Below are positions 44,865 to 52,844 of a stretch of DNA of 64,000 nt, piece after piece. How positions within the stretch are numbered: position 1 is the stretch's first letter; the number at the start of each line of letters is the position of its first letter. The notes beneath the pieces are model-generated. The model did no database searches, was not told the DNA's origin, and saw only the letters and a program-made list of their open reading frames with translations. The stretch is taken from assembly GCF_009865135.1 (NCBI RefSeq), contig NZ_WWGH01000001.1, positions 3,720,001 through 3,784,000 of the forward strand, written 5' to 3'. The position numbers and the translations under genes were made by a program. Origin of the DNA: Streptomyces sp. SID8374 (GTDB lineage: Bacteria; Actinomycetota; Actinomycetes; Streptomycetales; Streptomycetaceae).

Positions 44865-46202
44865 ATGACCCCGGCCCCCACCACTCCCCGAACAGGCCGT
44901 CGACGGCACGACCGCGAGATCATCGCCCTCGCCGTACCGGCGTTCGGCGCGCTGGTCGCCGAGCCCCTGTTCGTGATGGTCGACAGCGCCATCGTCGGCC
45001 ACCTCGGCACCCCGCAACTGGCCGGTCTCGGGATCGCCGCGGCCCTGCTGATGACCGCCGTGAGCATCTTCGTCTTCCTCGCCTACGCCACCACGGCCGC
45101 CGTCGCCCGACGCGTCGGCGCCGGCGATCTGCCCGCCGCGATCCGCCAGGGCATGGACGGCATCTGGCTCGCCCTGCTCCTCGGAGCCGTCGTCGTGGCG
45201 CTCGCCATCCCCTCGGCCCCCTGGCTCGTCGACGTCTTCGGCGCCTCCGACACCGCCGCCCCGTACGCCATCACCTATCTGCGGATCTCCAGCTTCGGCA
45301 TCCCGGCGATGCTCGTCGTCCTCGCCGCCACCGGCGTACTGCGCGGACTCCAGGACACCCGTACCCCGCTGTACGTCGCCTTCGGCGGTTTCACAGCGAA
45401 CGGCATCCTCAACGTGGTCCTCGTCTACGGGGCCGGGCTCGGCATCGCCGGTTCCGCCTGGGGCACGGTGATCGCCCAGGTGGGCATGGCCGTCGCCTAT
45501 CTGATCGTGGTCGTGCGCGGAGCCCGTAGACACGGCGCCTCCCTGCGCCCCGACGCCGCCGGCATCAGAGCCAGCGCCCGCGCGGGCGTGCCGCTCCTGG
45601 TCCGGACCCTGTCGCTCCGGGCCGTCCTCATGATCGCCACCGCTGTGGCCGCCCGGCTCGGGGACGTGGACATCGCCGCGCACCAGATCATCCTCTCCCT
45701 CTGGAGCCTGACCGCTTTCGCACTCGACGCCATCGCCATCGCGGGGCAGGCGATCATCGGCCGGTACCTGGGGGCCAACGACGAGAAGGGGGCGCGCGAG
45801 GCCTGCCGTCGCATGGTCGAGTGGGGCATCGGCTGCGGCATCGCGCTCGGGGTGCTGATCATGCTCGCCCGGCCTCTCTTCATCCCGCTCTTCACCAGCG
45901 ATCCGGCGGTGAAGGACACCCTGCTCCCCGCCCTCCTGGTCGTGGCGGTCTCCCAGCCGATCGCCGGAGTGGTCTTCGTCCTGGACGGCGTACTGATGGG
46001 AGCGGGAGACGGACGCTATCTCGCGTGGGCCATGCTCGTGACGCTGGCCGTCTTCGCTCCCGTCGCGCTCCTGGTGCCGACCCTCGGCGGCGGCCTCACC
46101 GCGCTCTGGTGGGCGATGACGCTGATGATGGCCGTCCGGCTCATCACCCTCTGGGTGCGTACCCGCTCCGGCCGGTGGATCGTCACCGGGGCGACCCGCT
46201 GA
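44865..46202 (+). CDS. MATE-family efflux transporter (DinF-like)
   Basis: 445 aa, 12 predicted helices, from MTPAPTTPRTGRRRHDREII. Features are PAFGALVAEPLFVMVDSAIVG in helix 1, TGVLRGLQDTRTPLYVAFGG and DAIAIAGQAIIGRYLGANDE. MATE proteins export cationic compounds using H+ or Na+. Its end is followed by two parS sites, then the rplI operon in the opposite direction. Confidence 0.9.
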   Translation: MTPAPTTPRTGRRRHDREIIALAVPAFGALVAEPLFVMVDSAIVGHLGTPQLAGLGIAAALLMTAVSIFVFLAYATTAAVARRVGAGDLPAAIRQGMDGIWLALLLGAVVVALAIPSAPWLVDVFGASDTAAPYAITYLRISSFGIPAMLVVLAATGVLRGLQDTRTPLYVAFGGFTANGILNVVLVYGAGLGIAGSAWGTVIAQVGMAVAYLIVVVRGARRHGASLRPDAAGIRASARAGVPLLVRTLSLRAVLMIATAVAARLGDVDIAAHQIILSLWSLTAFALDAIAIAGQAIIGRYLGANDEKGAREACRRMVEWGIGCGIALGVLIMLARPLFIPLFTSDPAVKDTLLPALLVVAVSQPIAGVVFVLDGVLMGAGDGRYLAWAMLVTLAVFAPVALLVPTLGGGLTALWWAMTLMMAVRLITLWVRTRSGRWIVTGATR

Positions 46203-46225
46203 TCCGCAGGCTCTGCGGACCCGTT

Positions 46226-46239
46226 GTTTCACGTGAAAC
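46226..46239. other. parS site
   Basis: Exact GTTTCACGTGAAAC between the MATE gene and rplI; 36 bp (start to start) from the next copy. Confidence 0.9.
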
Positions 46240-46261
46240 AGAGACGGACACAACCCGCGCT

Positions 46262-46275
46262 GTTTCACGTGAAAC
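46262..46275. other. parS site
   Basis: Exact GTTTCACGTGAAAC, second of a close pair in the MATE/rplI convergent gap. Confidence 0.9.
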
Positions 46276-46298
46276 ACGCCCACCCCAGCACACAGCAA

Positions 46299-46327
46299 AG
46301 GGCCGCACCCCAACGGGATGCGGCCCT
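46299..46327. terminator. Hairpin after rplI
   Basis: AGGGCCGCA and TGCGGCCCT form a 9-bp stem with an 11-nt loop, downstream of the rpsF-ssb-rpsR-rplI operon. Confidence 0.7.
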
Positions 46328-46352
46328 CCACCTGCTCTGCCGAGCTCTGCCC

Positions 46353-46799
46353 TTAGGCAGCAACAACCTCGACGGCCAGCTTCGCAGCGACCTCGGGGTG
46401 CAGACGGACGGACACCTGGTGCCCGCCCAGCGTCTTGATCGGCGAACCGAGCTCGACGCGACGCTTGTCGACGTCCGGACCACCGGCGGCCTTGATCGCC
46501 GAAGCGACGTCAGCCGGGGTGACCGAGCCGAAGAGACGGCCGGCGTCGCCGGAGCGAACGGCCAGACGGACCTTCACGCCCTCGAGCTTGGCCTTGATCT
46601 CGTTGGCCTGCTCGATCGTCGCGATCTCGTGGATCTTGCGGGCGCGGCGGATCTGCGCCACGTCCTTCTCGCCGCCCTTGGTCCAGCGGATGGCGAAGCC
46701 ACGCGGAACCAGGTAGTTACGGGCGTACCCGTCCTTGACGTCGACGACGTCGCCGGCGGTGCCGAGGCCGGAGACCTCGTGGGTGAGGATGATCTTCAT
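46353..46799 (-). CDS. rplI: 50S ribosomal protein L9
   Basis: 148 aa: [20 protein letters not shown] and [20 protein letters not shown] are the conserved N-terminal domain; a long helix joins the C-terminal rRNA-binding domain. Last gene of the rpsF-ssb-rpsR-rplI operon, 18 bp after rpsR. Confidence 0.97.
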   Translation of the reverse strand: MKIILTHEVSGLGTAGDVVDVKDGYARNYLVPRGFAIRWTKGGEKDVAQIRRARKIHEIATIEQANEIKAKLEGVKVRLAVRSGDAGRLFGSVTPADVASAIKAAGGPDVDKRRVELGSPIKTLGGHQVSVRLHPEVAAKLAVEVVAA

Positions 46800-46817
46800 G
46801 CTGTTGTCACCCTTCCC

Positions 46818-47054
46818 TTATCGCGCGGTGGACGTGTAGGGCAGCAGCGCCATCTCACGGCTGTTCTTGACAGCCGTGGCGACGTCACGCTGGTGCTGCG
46901 TGCAGTTGCCGGTGACGCGGCGGGCACGGATCTTGCCGCGGTCGGAAATGAACTTCCGCAGCATGTTCGTGTCCTTGTAGTCCACGTACTGGGTCTTGTC
47001 CTTGCAGAACGCGCAGACCTTCTTCTTAGGCTTGCGCACAGGCGGCTTCGCCAT
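46818..47054 (-). CDS. rpsR: 30S ribosomal protein S18 (zinc-type)
   Basis: 78 aa with [20 protein letters not shown] and the arginine-rich rRNA-binding end ([17 protein letters not shown] [14 protein letters not shown]). The CxxC pair plus a further Cys suggests the zinc-binding C+ form rather than the Zur-regulated C- paralogue. Follows ssb by 45 bp in the same operon. Confidence 0.96.
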   Translation of the reverse strand: MAKPPVRKPKKKVCAFCKDKTQYVDYKDTNMLRKFISDRGKIRARRVTGNCTQHQRDVATAVKNSREMALLPYTSTAR

Positions 47055-47099
47055 GGTGTTTCTCCTGTGTGATCAAGAAGTGGGGGTACGAGCCCGCCC

Positions 47100-47729
47100 C
47101 TAGAAGGGGGGCTCGTCCGAGTAGCCGCCGCCGGAGCCACCGGAGCCGCCGGAACCACCGGGGCTTCCGCCCCAGCCGCTCCCGCCGCCCTGCTGGCCCC
47201 CGCCCTGCGGGCCGCCTGCCGGCGCGCCGGTCGCCCACGGGTCGTCGGCGGGTGCACCGCCGCCGCCCTGCTGGCCACCGCCACCGGAGCCGCCGCCCCA
47301 GCTGCCGCCACCCTGCTGGCCGCCACCGCCGCCGTATCCGCCCTGGCCGCCCTGACCGCCTCGACCGGTGGTCTTGGTGACCTTGGCCGTGGCGTTCTTG
47401 AGGCTGGGGCCGACTTCCTCGACGTCCAGCTCGTAGACCGTGCGCTTGACGCCCTCACGGTCCTCGTAGGACCGCTGCTTCAGCCGGCCCTGCACGACGA
47501 CGCGCATGCCTCGCTGGAGCGACTCCGCGACGTTCTCCGCCGCCTGACGCCAGACCGAGCAGGTGAGGAACAGGCCTTCGCCGTCCTTCCACTCATTGGT
47601 CTGCCGGTCGAAGATGCGGGGAGTGGACGCGACACGGAACTTCGCGACCGCCGCACCGGACGGGGTGAAGCGCAGCTCGGGGTCGTCGACGAGATTGCCG
47701 ACGACCGTGATGACGGTCTCGCCTGCCAT
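47100..47729 (-). CDS. ssb: Single-stranded DNA-binding protein
   Basis: 209 aa. OB-fold in 1-110 ([53 protein letters not shown]), a glycine/glutamine-rich linker of about 90 residues, and the acidic tip DEPPF that binds partner repair and replication proteins. The longer SSB of the two usually found in Streptomyces, encoded between rpsF and rpsR. Confidence 0.97.
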   Translation of the reverse strand: MAGETVITVVGNLVDDPELRFTPSGAAVAKFRVASTPRIFDRQTNEWKDGEGLFLTCSVWRQAAENVAESLQRGMRVVVQGRLKQRSYEDREGVKRTVYELDVEEVGPSLKNATAKVTKTTGRGGQGGQGGYGGGGGQQGGGSWGGGSGGGGQQGGGGAPADDPWATGAPAGGPQGGGQQGGGSGWGGSPGGSGGSGGSGGGYSDEPPF

Positions 47730-47803
47730 GGGTGAACCTCTCGGCGGGGATTGCTTCTGGCTGCTTGCTGCTACTCGGACCCGAAAACCGCTGAGCTAGG
47801 AGC

Positions 47804-48094
47804 TCAGTGGATCTCGGGACGGAGGACCTTGGTCCGGAGGACCGACTCGTTCAGGTTCATCTGGCGGTCGAGCTCCTTGACGACCGCAGGCTCGGCCTGC
47901 AGGTCGATGACCGAGTAGATGCCCTCGGGCTTCTTCTTGATCTCGTAAGCGAGCCGACGACGGCCCCAGGTGTCGACCTTCTCAACCTTTCCGTTGCCCT
48001 CACGGACGACGGAGAGGAAGTTCTCGATCAGCGGGGAGACTGCTCGCTCCTCGAGATCGGGGTCGAGGATGACCATCACCTCGTAGTGACGCAT
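47804..48094 (-). CDS. rpsF: 30S ribosomal protein S6
   Basis: 96 aa from [16 protein letters not shown]; conserved [20 protein letters not shown] segment. ATG 48094 follows AGGAGGTGG. First gene of the operon with ssb, rpsR and rplI, 74 bp before ssb. Confidence 0.97.
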   Translation of the reverse strand: MRHYEVMVILDPDLEERAVSPLIENFLSVVREGNGKVEKVDTWGRRRLAYEIKKKPEGIYSVIDLQAEPAVVKELDRQMNLNESVLRTKVLRPEIH

Positions 48095-48439
48095 GTGGAA
48101 CCCACCTCCTTTGGACTCAGCGGCCACGGTCGTTCCGTGGCAGGAGGGTCGTGATGCGTGTTGCAACGGCGTCTCCGAGGAGAACACCCGGCACTGACAA
48201 TCCGCTCCCGGAAAGATTCCGGAGATTCCTGAGGGAGGGGCTCGCCGCGCTGGCCTGGGCAGACACCGGTGCAGACCGTACAGACTACCTGTAGACCGGC
48301 TTCCGGTTGAAATCCGGAGGTCAGCGGGCATGCGGCCCGCATTCCGGAGGGCGGATCCGGAGCCCCGGAGGCACAATCGAGACAGATGCGGTGTGAGAGG
48401 CGCTACATTCCACCGCCCGTCCGGCCAGGAGGTTCATCC
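48095..48439. other. 345-bp divergent region upstream of rpsF
   Basis: Promoters for rpsF (leftward) and the small membrane gene (rightward) must lie here. Imperfect hairpin-like repeats of CCGGAATCT/TTCCGG type occur at 48205-48220. No RNA gene or S6/S18 leader motif was identified with confidence. Confidence 0.5.
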
Positions 48440-48781
48440 ATGGCACAGACCATTCGTCCCGCCGGCTCCCGCTCCACGAGCGGCCGCCCCGCCACCGGCT
48501 CGCTCTTCGCGACGGACGGCAGGCCGCACCCCGTCCAGGACGTCCTGATGGTGGTGACCGGGGTGCTCGGCGTCCTCGCCTTCGTGACGGCGATGTTCCA
48601 CAACCTGCACCTGATCAGCTCGTGGGCGGGGCTGGTCGGCATTCTGACCGGCCTCTACGGCCAGTACATCTCGAAGACCACCTGGGAGAGGTTCGGCCTG
48701 ATCATGGGGATCGGCGCCTCCGCGGTGGGCTTCTACCTCGGCATGGCGCACGGCGGCCTCTTCGGCGGCGTCATCACCTGA
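48440..48781 (+). CDS. Small integral membrane protein
   Basis: 113 aa from MAQTIRPAGSRSTSGRPATG. Three hydrophobic segments are seen at about 36-55, 60-80 and 87-105 (FGLIMGIGASAVGFYLGMAH). No known family recognised; the gene appears to be a conserved actinomycete neighbour of rpsF. It is 161 bp before femX. Confidence 0.75.
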   Translation: MAQTIRPAGSRSTSGRPATGSLFATDGRPHPVQDVLMVVTGVLGVLAFVTAMFHNLHLISSWAGLVGILTGLYGQYISKTTWERFGLIMGIGASAVGFYLGMAHGGLFGGVIT

Positions 48782-48942
48782 CCGGCGCACCCCCGGCGCG
48801 GCCGTCAAGACGGTCGTGCCGGTGCGTCGCGGGCGGTCCGGCCCTACGCGGCCAGGCCGGGTGCCCCTCGGTCACAGTAGGCTTCGGCGCGAGAGCCGGA
48901 GCCCCTGACCGATGGGGACACACCTGCCGAGGAGCGCCCCGC

Positions 48943-50061
48943 ATGAGCCTGACCCTGAGGACCATCAGCCGAGAGCAGCATCTGGCGTACATCCAGAGCC
49001 TGCCCTCGGCCAGTCACTGCCAGGTCCCGGCGTGGGCTGATGTGAAAACCGAATGGCGCTCGGAGAACCTGGGCTGGTTCGACAAGAACGGCGAGATCGT
49101 CGGCGCCGGGCTCGTCCTGTACCGCCAGCTGCCGAAGCTCAAGCGCTATCTGGCGTACCTGCCCGAGGGCCCGGTCATCAACTGGTACGCGCCCAACCTG
49201 GACGACTGGCTCCAGCCGATGCTCGCCCACCTCAAGCAGCAGGGCGCCTTCTCCGTGAAGATGGGCCCGCCGGTGGTCATCCGGCGCTGGGACTCGGCGG
49301 CCATCAAGTCCGGCATCCAGGACCCGGACGTCAAGCGCCTGCGCGACGTCGAGGCCACCCACATCGAGCCGCGCGCCTTCGAGGTCGCGGACCGGCTGCG
49401 GAAGATGGGCTGGCAGCAGGGCGAGGACGGCGGCGCCGGATTCGGTGACGTACAGCCTCGTTACGTCTTCCAGGTGCCGCTGGCCAACCGCTCCCTGGAG
49501 GACGTCCTCAAGGGCTTCAACCAGCTGTGGCGCCGCAACATCAAGAAGGCCGACAAGGCCGGTGTCGAGGTCGTCCAGGGCGGCTACGAGGACCTGGCCG
49601 AGTGGCAGCGGCTGTACGAGATCACGGCCGTGCGCGACCACTTCCGCCCGCGCCCCCTCTCGTACTTCCAGCGCATGTGGACGGTCCTCAACTCCGAGGA
49701 CCCCAACCGGATGCGGCTCTACTTCGCCCGGCACAACGGCGTGAACCTCTCCGCCGCCACGATGCTCGTCGTCGGCGGGCACGTCTGGTACTCCTACGGC
49801 GCGTCCGACAACATCGGGCGCGAGGTCCGGCCGTCCAACGCGATGCAGTGGCGGATGCTCCGCGACAGCTACGCGATGGGCGCCACCGTCTACGACCTGC
49901 GCGGCATCAGCGACTCGCTGGACGAGAACGACCACCTCTTCGGTCTGATCCAGTTCAAGGTCGGCACCGGCGGCGAGGCGGTCGAGTACGTCGGCGAGTG
50001 GGACTTCCCGCTCAACAAGCTGCTCCACAAGGCACTCGACATCTACATGTCGCGCCGCTGA
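48943..50061 (+). CDS. femX: FemABX peptidyltransferase (FemX)
   Basis: 372 aa, ATG after GAGGAGCG. Family signatures: CQVPAWADVKTEWRSENLGW, YLPEGPVINW, WRRNIKKADKAGVEV and YDLRGISDSLDENDHLFGLI. Fem proteins transfer an amino acid from aminoacyl-tRNA to the lysine/DAP side chain of lipid II; in Streptomyces the bridge is glycine, and FemX is known to act on normal precursors. The alanine-racemase-like gene follows 61 bp downstream and the cell-wall genes PBP and murJ are in the same window. Confidence 0.92.
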   Translation: MSLTLRTISREQHLAYIQSLPSASHCQVPAWADVKTEWRSENLGWFDKNGEIVGAGLVLYRQLPKLKRYLAYLPEGPVINWYAPNLDDWLQPMLAHLKQQGAFSVKMGPPVVIRRWDSAAIKSGIQDPDVKRLRDVEATHIEPRAFEVADRLRKMGWQQGEDGGAGFGDVQPRYVFQVPLANRSLEDVLKGFNQLWRRNIKKADKAGVEVVQGGYEDLAEWQRLYEITAVRDHFRPRPLSYFQRMWTVLNSEDPNRMRLYFARHNGVNLSAATMLVVGGHVWYSYGASDNIGREVRPSNAMQWRMLRDSYAMGATVYDLRGISDSLDENDHLFGLIQFKVGTGGEAVEYVGEWDFPLNKLLHKALDIYMSRR

Positions 50062-50122
50062 CGGGCTCCAGTACAGCACCACCCACCGCATCCACAGCCA
50101 CCAGAAAGGTTCCGGGCCGGCC

Positions 50123-51154
50123 ATGGCGCTCTCCCTCTACGTCGACACCGCGCGCTGGCGGGCGCACCAGAAGTCCGTGATCGACCAGTTCCCCGGGCTC
50201 GTACCGGTCTGCAAGGGCAACGGTTACGGCTTCGGCCACGAGCGGCTCGCCGACGAGACGATCCGCTTCGGCTCCGACACCCTCGCCGTCGGCACGACGT
50301 ACGAGGCCGCCAAGATCAAGGACTGGTTCAGCGGCGATCTGCTCGTCCTGACCCCGTTCCGGCGGGGCGAGGAGCCCGTTCCGCTGCCGGACCGCGTCAT
50401 CCGGTCCGTCTCCTCCGTCGACGGGGTGCACGCCCTGGTGGGCGCCCGGGTCGTCATCGAGTGCATGAGCTCGATGAAGCGCCACGGCGTCAAGGAGGAG
50501 GAGCTCGGGCTGCTGCACGCGGCGATCGAGGACGTACGCCTCGAAGGCTTCGCGCTGCACCTGCCGCTGGACCGCACCGACGGCTCGGACGCCGTCGAGG
50601 AGGTCATCGGGTGGATGGACCGGCTGCGGGCCGCCCGGCTGCCGCTGCACACCATGTTCGTCAGCCATCTGCGCGCCGAGGAGCTGGCCCGGCTCCAGCA
50701 GCAGTTCCCGCAGACCCGCTTCCGCGCCCGCATCGGGACCCGGCTCTGGCTCGGCGACCACGACGCCACGCAGTACCGGGGGGCCGTCCTGGACGTCACC
50801 CCCGTCGTCAAGGGCGACCGGTTCGGCTACCGCCAGCAGAAGGCCGCGTCCGACGGCTGGCTGGTCGTCGTCGCGGGCGGTACGTCCCATGGGGTCGGCC
50901 TGGAGGCGCCCAAGGCGCTGCACGGGGTGATGCCGCGCGCCAAGGGCGTCGCGCGCGCCGGTCTGGCCACGGTCAACCGGAACCTGTCGCCGTTCGTCTG
51001 GGCGGGCAAGCAGCGCTGGTTCGCCGAGCCGCCGCACATGCAGGTGTCGATCCTGTTCGTGCCCTCGGACGCGCAGGAGCCGCGGGTCGGTGACGAGCTG
51101 GTCGCCCATCTGCGCCACACGACCACGCAGCCCGACCGGCTCGTCGACCACTGA
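50123..51154 (+). CDS. Alanine racemase-like PLP protein
   Basis: 343 aa. A TIM-barrel N-terminus with VPVCKGNGYGFGHERLADE (PLP lysine) and VFVPSDAQ-type C-terminal beta domain resembles alanine racemase, but the second catalytic tyrosine region is not of the standard form, so function may differ. Always paired with femX in this context, it may supply or modify an amino acid for the peptidoglycan bridge (inference). Convergent with the glycosyltransferase gene. Confidence 0.75.
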   Translation: MALSLYVDTARWRAHQKSVIDQFPGLVPVCKGNGYGFGHERLADETIRFGSDTLAVGTTYEAAKIKDWFSGDLLVLTPFRRGEEPVPLPDRVIRSVSSVDGVHALVGARVVIECMSSMKRHGVKEEELGLLHAAIEDVRLEGFALHLPLDRTDGSDAVEEVIGWMDRLRAARLPLHTMFVSHLRAEELARLQQQFPQTRFRARIGTRLWLGDHDATQYRGAVLDVTPVVKGDRFGYRQQKAASDGWLVVVAGGTSHGVGLEAPKALHGVMPRAKGVARAGLATVNRNLSPFVWAGKQRWFAEPPHMQVSILFVPSDAQEPRVGDELVAHLRHTTTQPDRLVDH

Positions 51155-51170
51155 GCCGGCCGCCCCCGGG

Positions 51171-52673
51171 TCACCGCTCCCGGGCCGTGCCCCACTCCAC
51201 CTGAGGCCCCGTGACCGTCGGGGCCGTGTGCCCGGACGGCCGGGCGTCGGGCGCGAACACGAACGCGTCCGGCGCCCCGTCGAGGACGCCGCCCGACGGG
51301 TCGTCCGAGCCGTCCTTGCGCACCGGGTCCTTCTCCGGCAGCAGGATGTCCCGTACGACCAGAGCGCACAGGTACAGCGTGCCCAGCAGGTGCAGGGCGA
51401 TCGCGAGCTGGTACCCCTCCTGCGGCAGCCCCTGGTGCTTGTCGCCGCCGCTGGTGTACGCGAGGTAGAACCAGATCCCCAGGAAGTACATGACCTCGCA
51501 GGCCTGCCAGATGAGGAAGTCGCGCCAGCGCGGCCGGGCCAGCACGGCGAGCGGGATCAGCCAGAGCACGTACTGCGGTGAGTAGACCTTGTTCGTGAGG
51601 ACGAACGCGGCCACCACCAGGAACGCCAGCTGGGCGAAGCGCGGCTTGCGCGCCGCGGTCAGCGCCAGCCCCGCGATGCCCGCGCAGAACACGACCATCA
51701 GGACCACGGAGGCGGTGTTGACCGTCTCGACGTCGATGGGCTTCCCGGTGCGCTGGGTGATGATCAGCCAGAACGAGCCGAAGTCGATGGGCCGCTCCTG
51801 GCTGAAGGTGTAGAACTTCCGCCACCCCTCGGGGGCGTAGAGCATCACCGGCAGGTTCACCGCCAGCCAGGCCGCCCCCGCCCCCAGCAGGGCCGTGCCG
51901 TACTCGCGCCACCGGCCCGCCCGCCAGCAGAGCACCAGGAGCGGGCCCAGCAGCAGGACGGGATAGAGCTTGGCGGCCGTCGCCAGGCCGATGAGGATGC
52001 CGAACGCGAGCACCCGGCCCCGCGACCACATGAGCATCGCCGCGGCCGTCAGGGCGACGGCCAGCAGGTCCCAGTTGATGGTGGCGGTGAGGGCGAACGC
52101 GGGCGCCAGGGCGACCAGCAGTCCGTCCCAGGGCCGCCGCCGGTGCGTCCGTACGGTGCACACCGCGATGATCACCGCGCAGATCATCAGCATGCCGGCG
52201 TTGACCATCCAGTACATCTGCTCGCGCTGCTGGATGGGGTCGCTGTCCGGCGTGAGGGTCAGCCAGGAGGCGATCTGCATGAACACCCCGGTCAGTACGG
52301 GGTACTCCAGGTACTGCATGTCGCCGCTCAGCCGGTCGAAGTACGGGATCAGACCGTCGGCGAAGCCGCGTCCCAGGAAGAGGTGCGGGATGTCGGAGTA
52401 GCAGGCGTGGGTGTACTGCGAGGTGGCTCCGCGGAACCAGGCCCACTCGTAGCAGGGGATCTTCTGGACCATGCCGAGGGCGAACATCCCGATCATGGTC
52501 AGGGCGACGACCCGTACGGGCGTCAGCGGACCGTCGCCGAGCCGGGCCCAGCGCCCCACCCGGCCGCCGAACAGCTCGCTGCCGGCCGCCGCGACCTCGT
52601 CCTGATCCGTGGGCCGCACGACGGGCCGCTCCTGCTGCTGCACGCTCGTGTCCTCTGCACTGGGGCTTGGCAT
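51171..52673 (-). CDS. GT87-type polyprenol-dependent mannosyltransferase-like membrane protein
   Basis: 500 aa from MPSPSAEDTSVQ; the frame allows three further codons (to 52682). About ten membrane helices; the extracytoplasmic loop after helix 1 contains an acidic YTHACYSDIPHLF..DRL segment typical of GT87, and FLVVAAFVLTNKVYSPQYVL late in the protein. Such enzymes add mannose from polyprenyl-phosphate-mannose to cell-wall glycolipids. The specific acceptor is unknown. Confidence 0.78.
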   Translation of the reverse strand: MPSPSAEDTSVQQQERPVVRPTDQDEVAAAGSELFGGRVGRWARLGDGPLTPVRVVALTMIGMFALGMVQKIPCYEWAWFRGATSQYTHACYSDIPHLFLGRGFADGLIPYFDRLSGDMQYLEYPVLTGVFMQIASWLTLTPDSDPIQQREQMYWMVNAGMLMICAVIIAVCTVRTHRRRPWDGLLVALAPAFALTATINWDLLAVALTAAAMLMWSRGRVLAFGILIGLATAAKLYPVLLLGPLLVLCWRAGRWREYGTALLGAGAAWLAVNLPVMLYAPEGWRKFYTFSQERPIDFGSFWLIITQRTGKPIDVETVNTASVVLMVVFCAGIAGLALTAARKPRFAQLAFLVVAAFVLTNKVYSPQYVLWLIPLAVLARPRWRDFLIWQACEVMYFLGIWFYLAYTSGGDKHQGLPQEGYQLAIALHLLGTLYLCALVVRDILLPEKDPVRKDGSDDPSGGVLDGAPDAFVFAPDARPSGHTAPTVTGPQVEWGTARER

Positions 52674-52760
52674 GCCGCACATCCTGCCGTACGGGGCTGT
52701 GGCCCGGGCACGGACCGGCCCGGGACACGGCAGGAGGGCTCACACCACCCCGAACGCGGC

Positions 52761-52798
52761 GAGGGCCGCCGCTACCCGTCCGGGTGGCGGCGGCCCTC
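52761..52798. terminator. Hairpin after the PBP gene
   Basis: GAGGGCCGCCGC and GCGGCGGCCCTC form a 12-bp stem, extended inward by TACCC/GGGTG-like bases, downstream of the PBP stop. Confidence 0.8.
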
Positions 52799-52844
52799 GT
52801 CCTGCGGGCGTCCAGGGCCTGTCACGGCCCCTGCTGCGGTGCGG

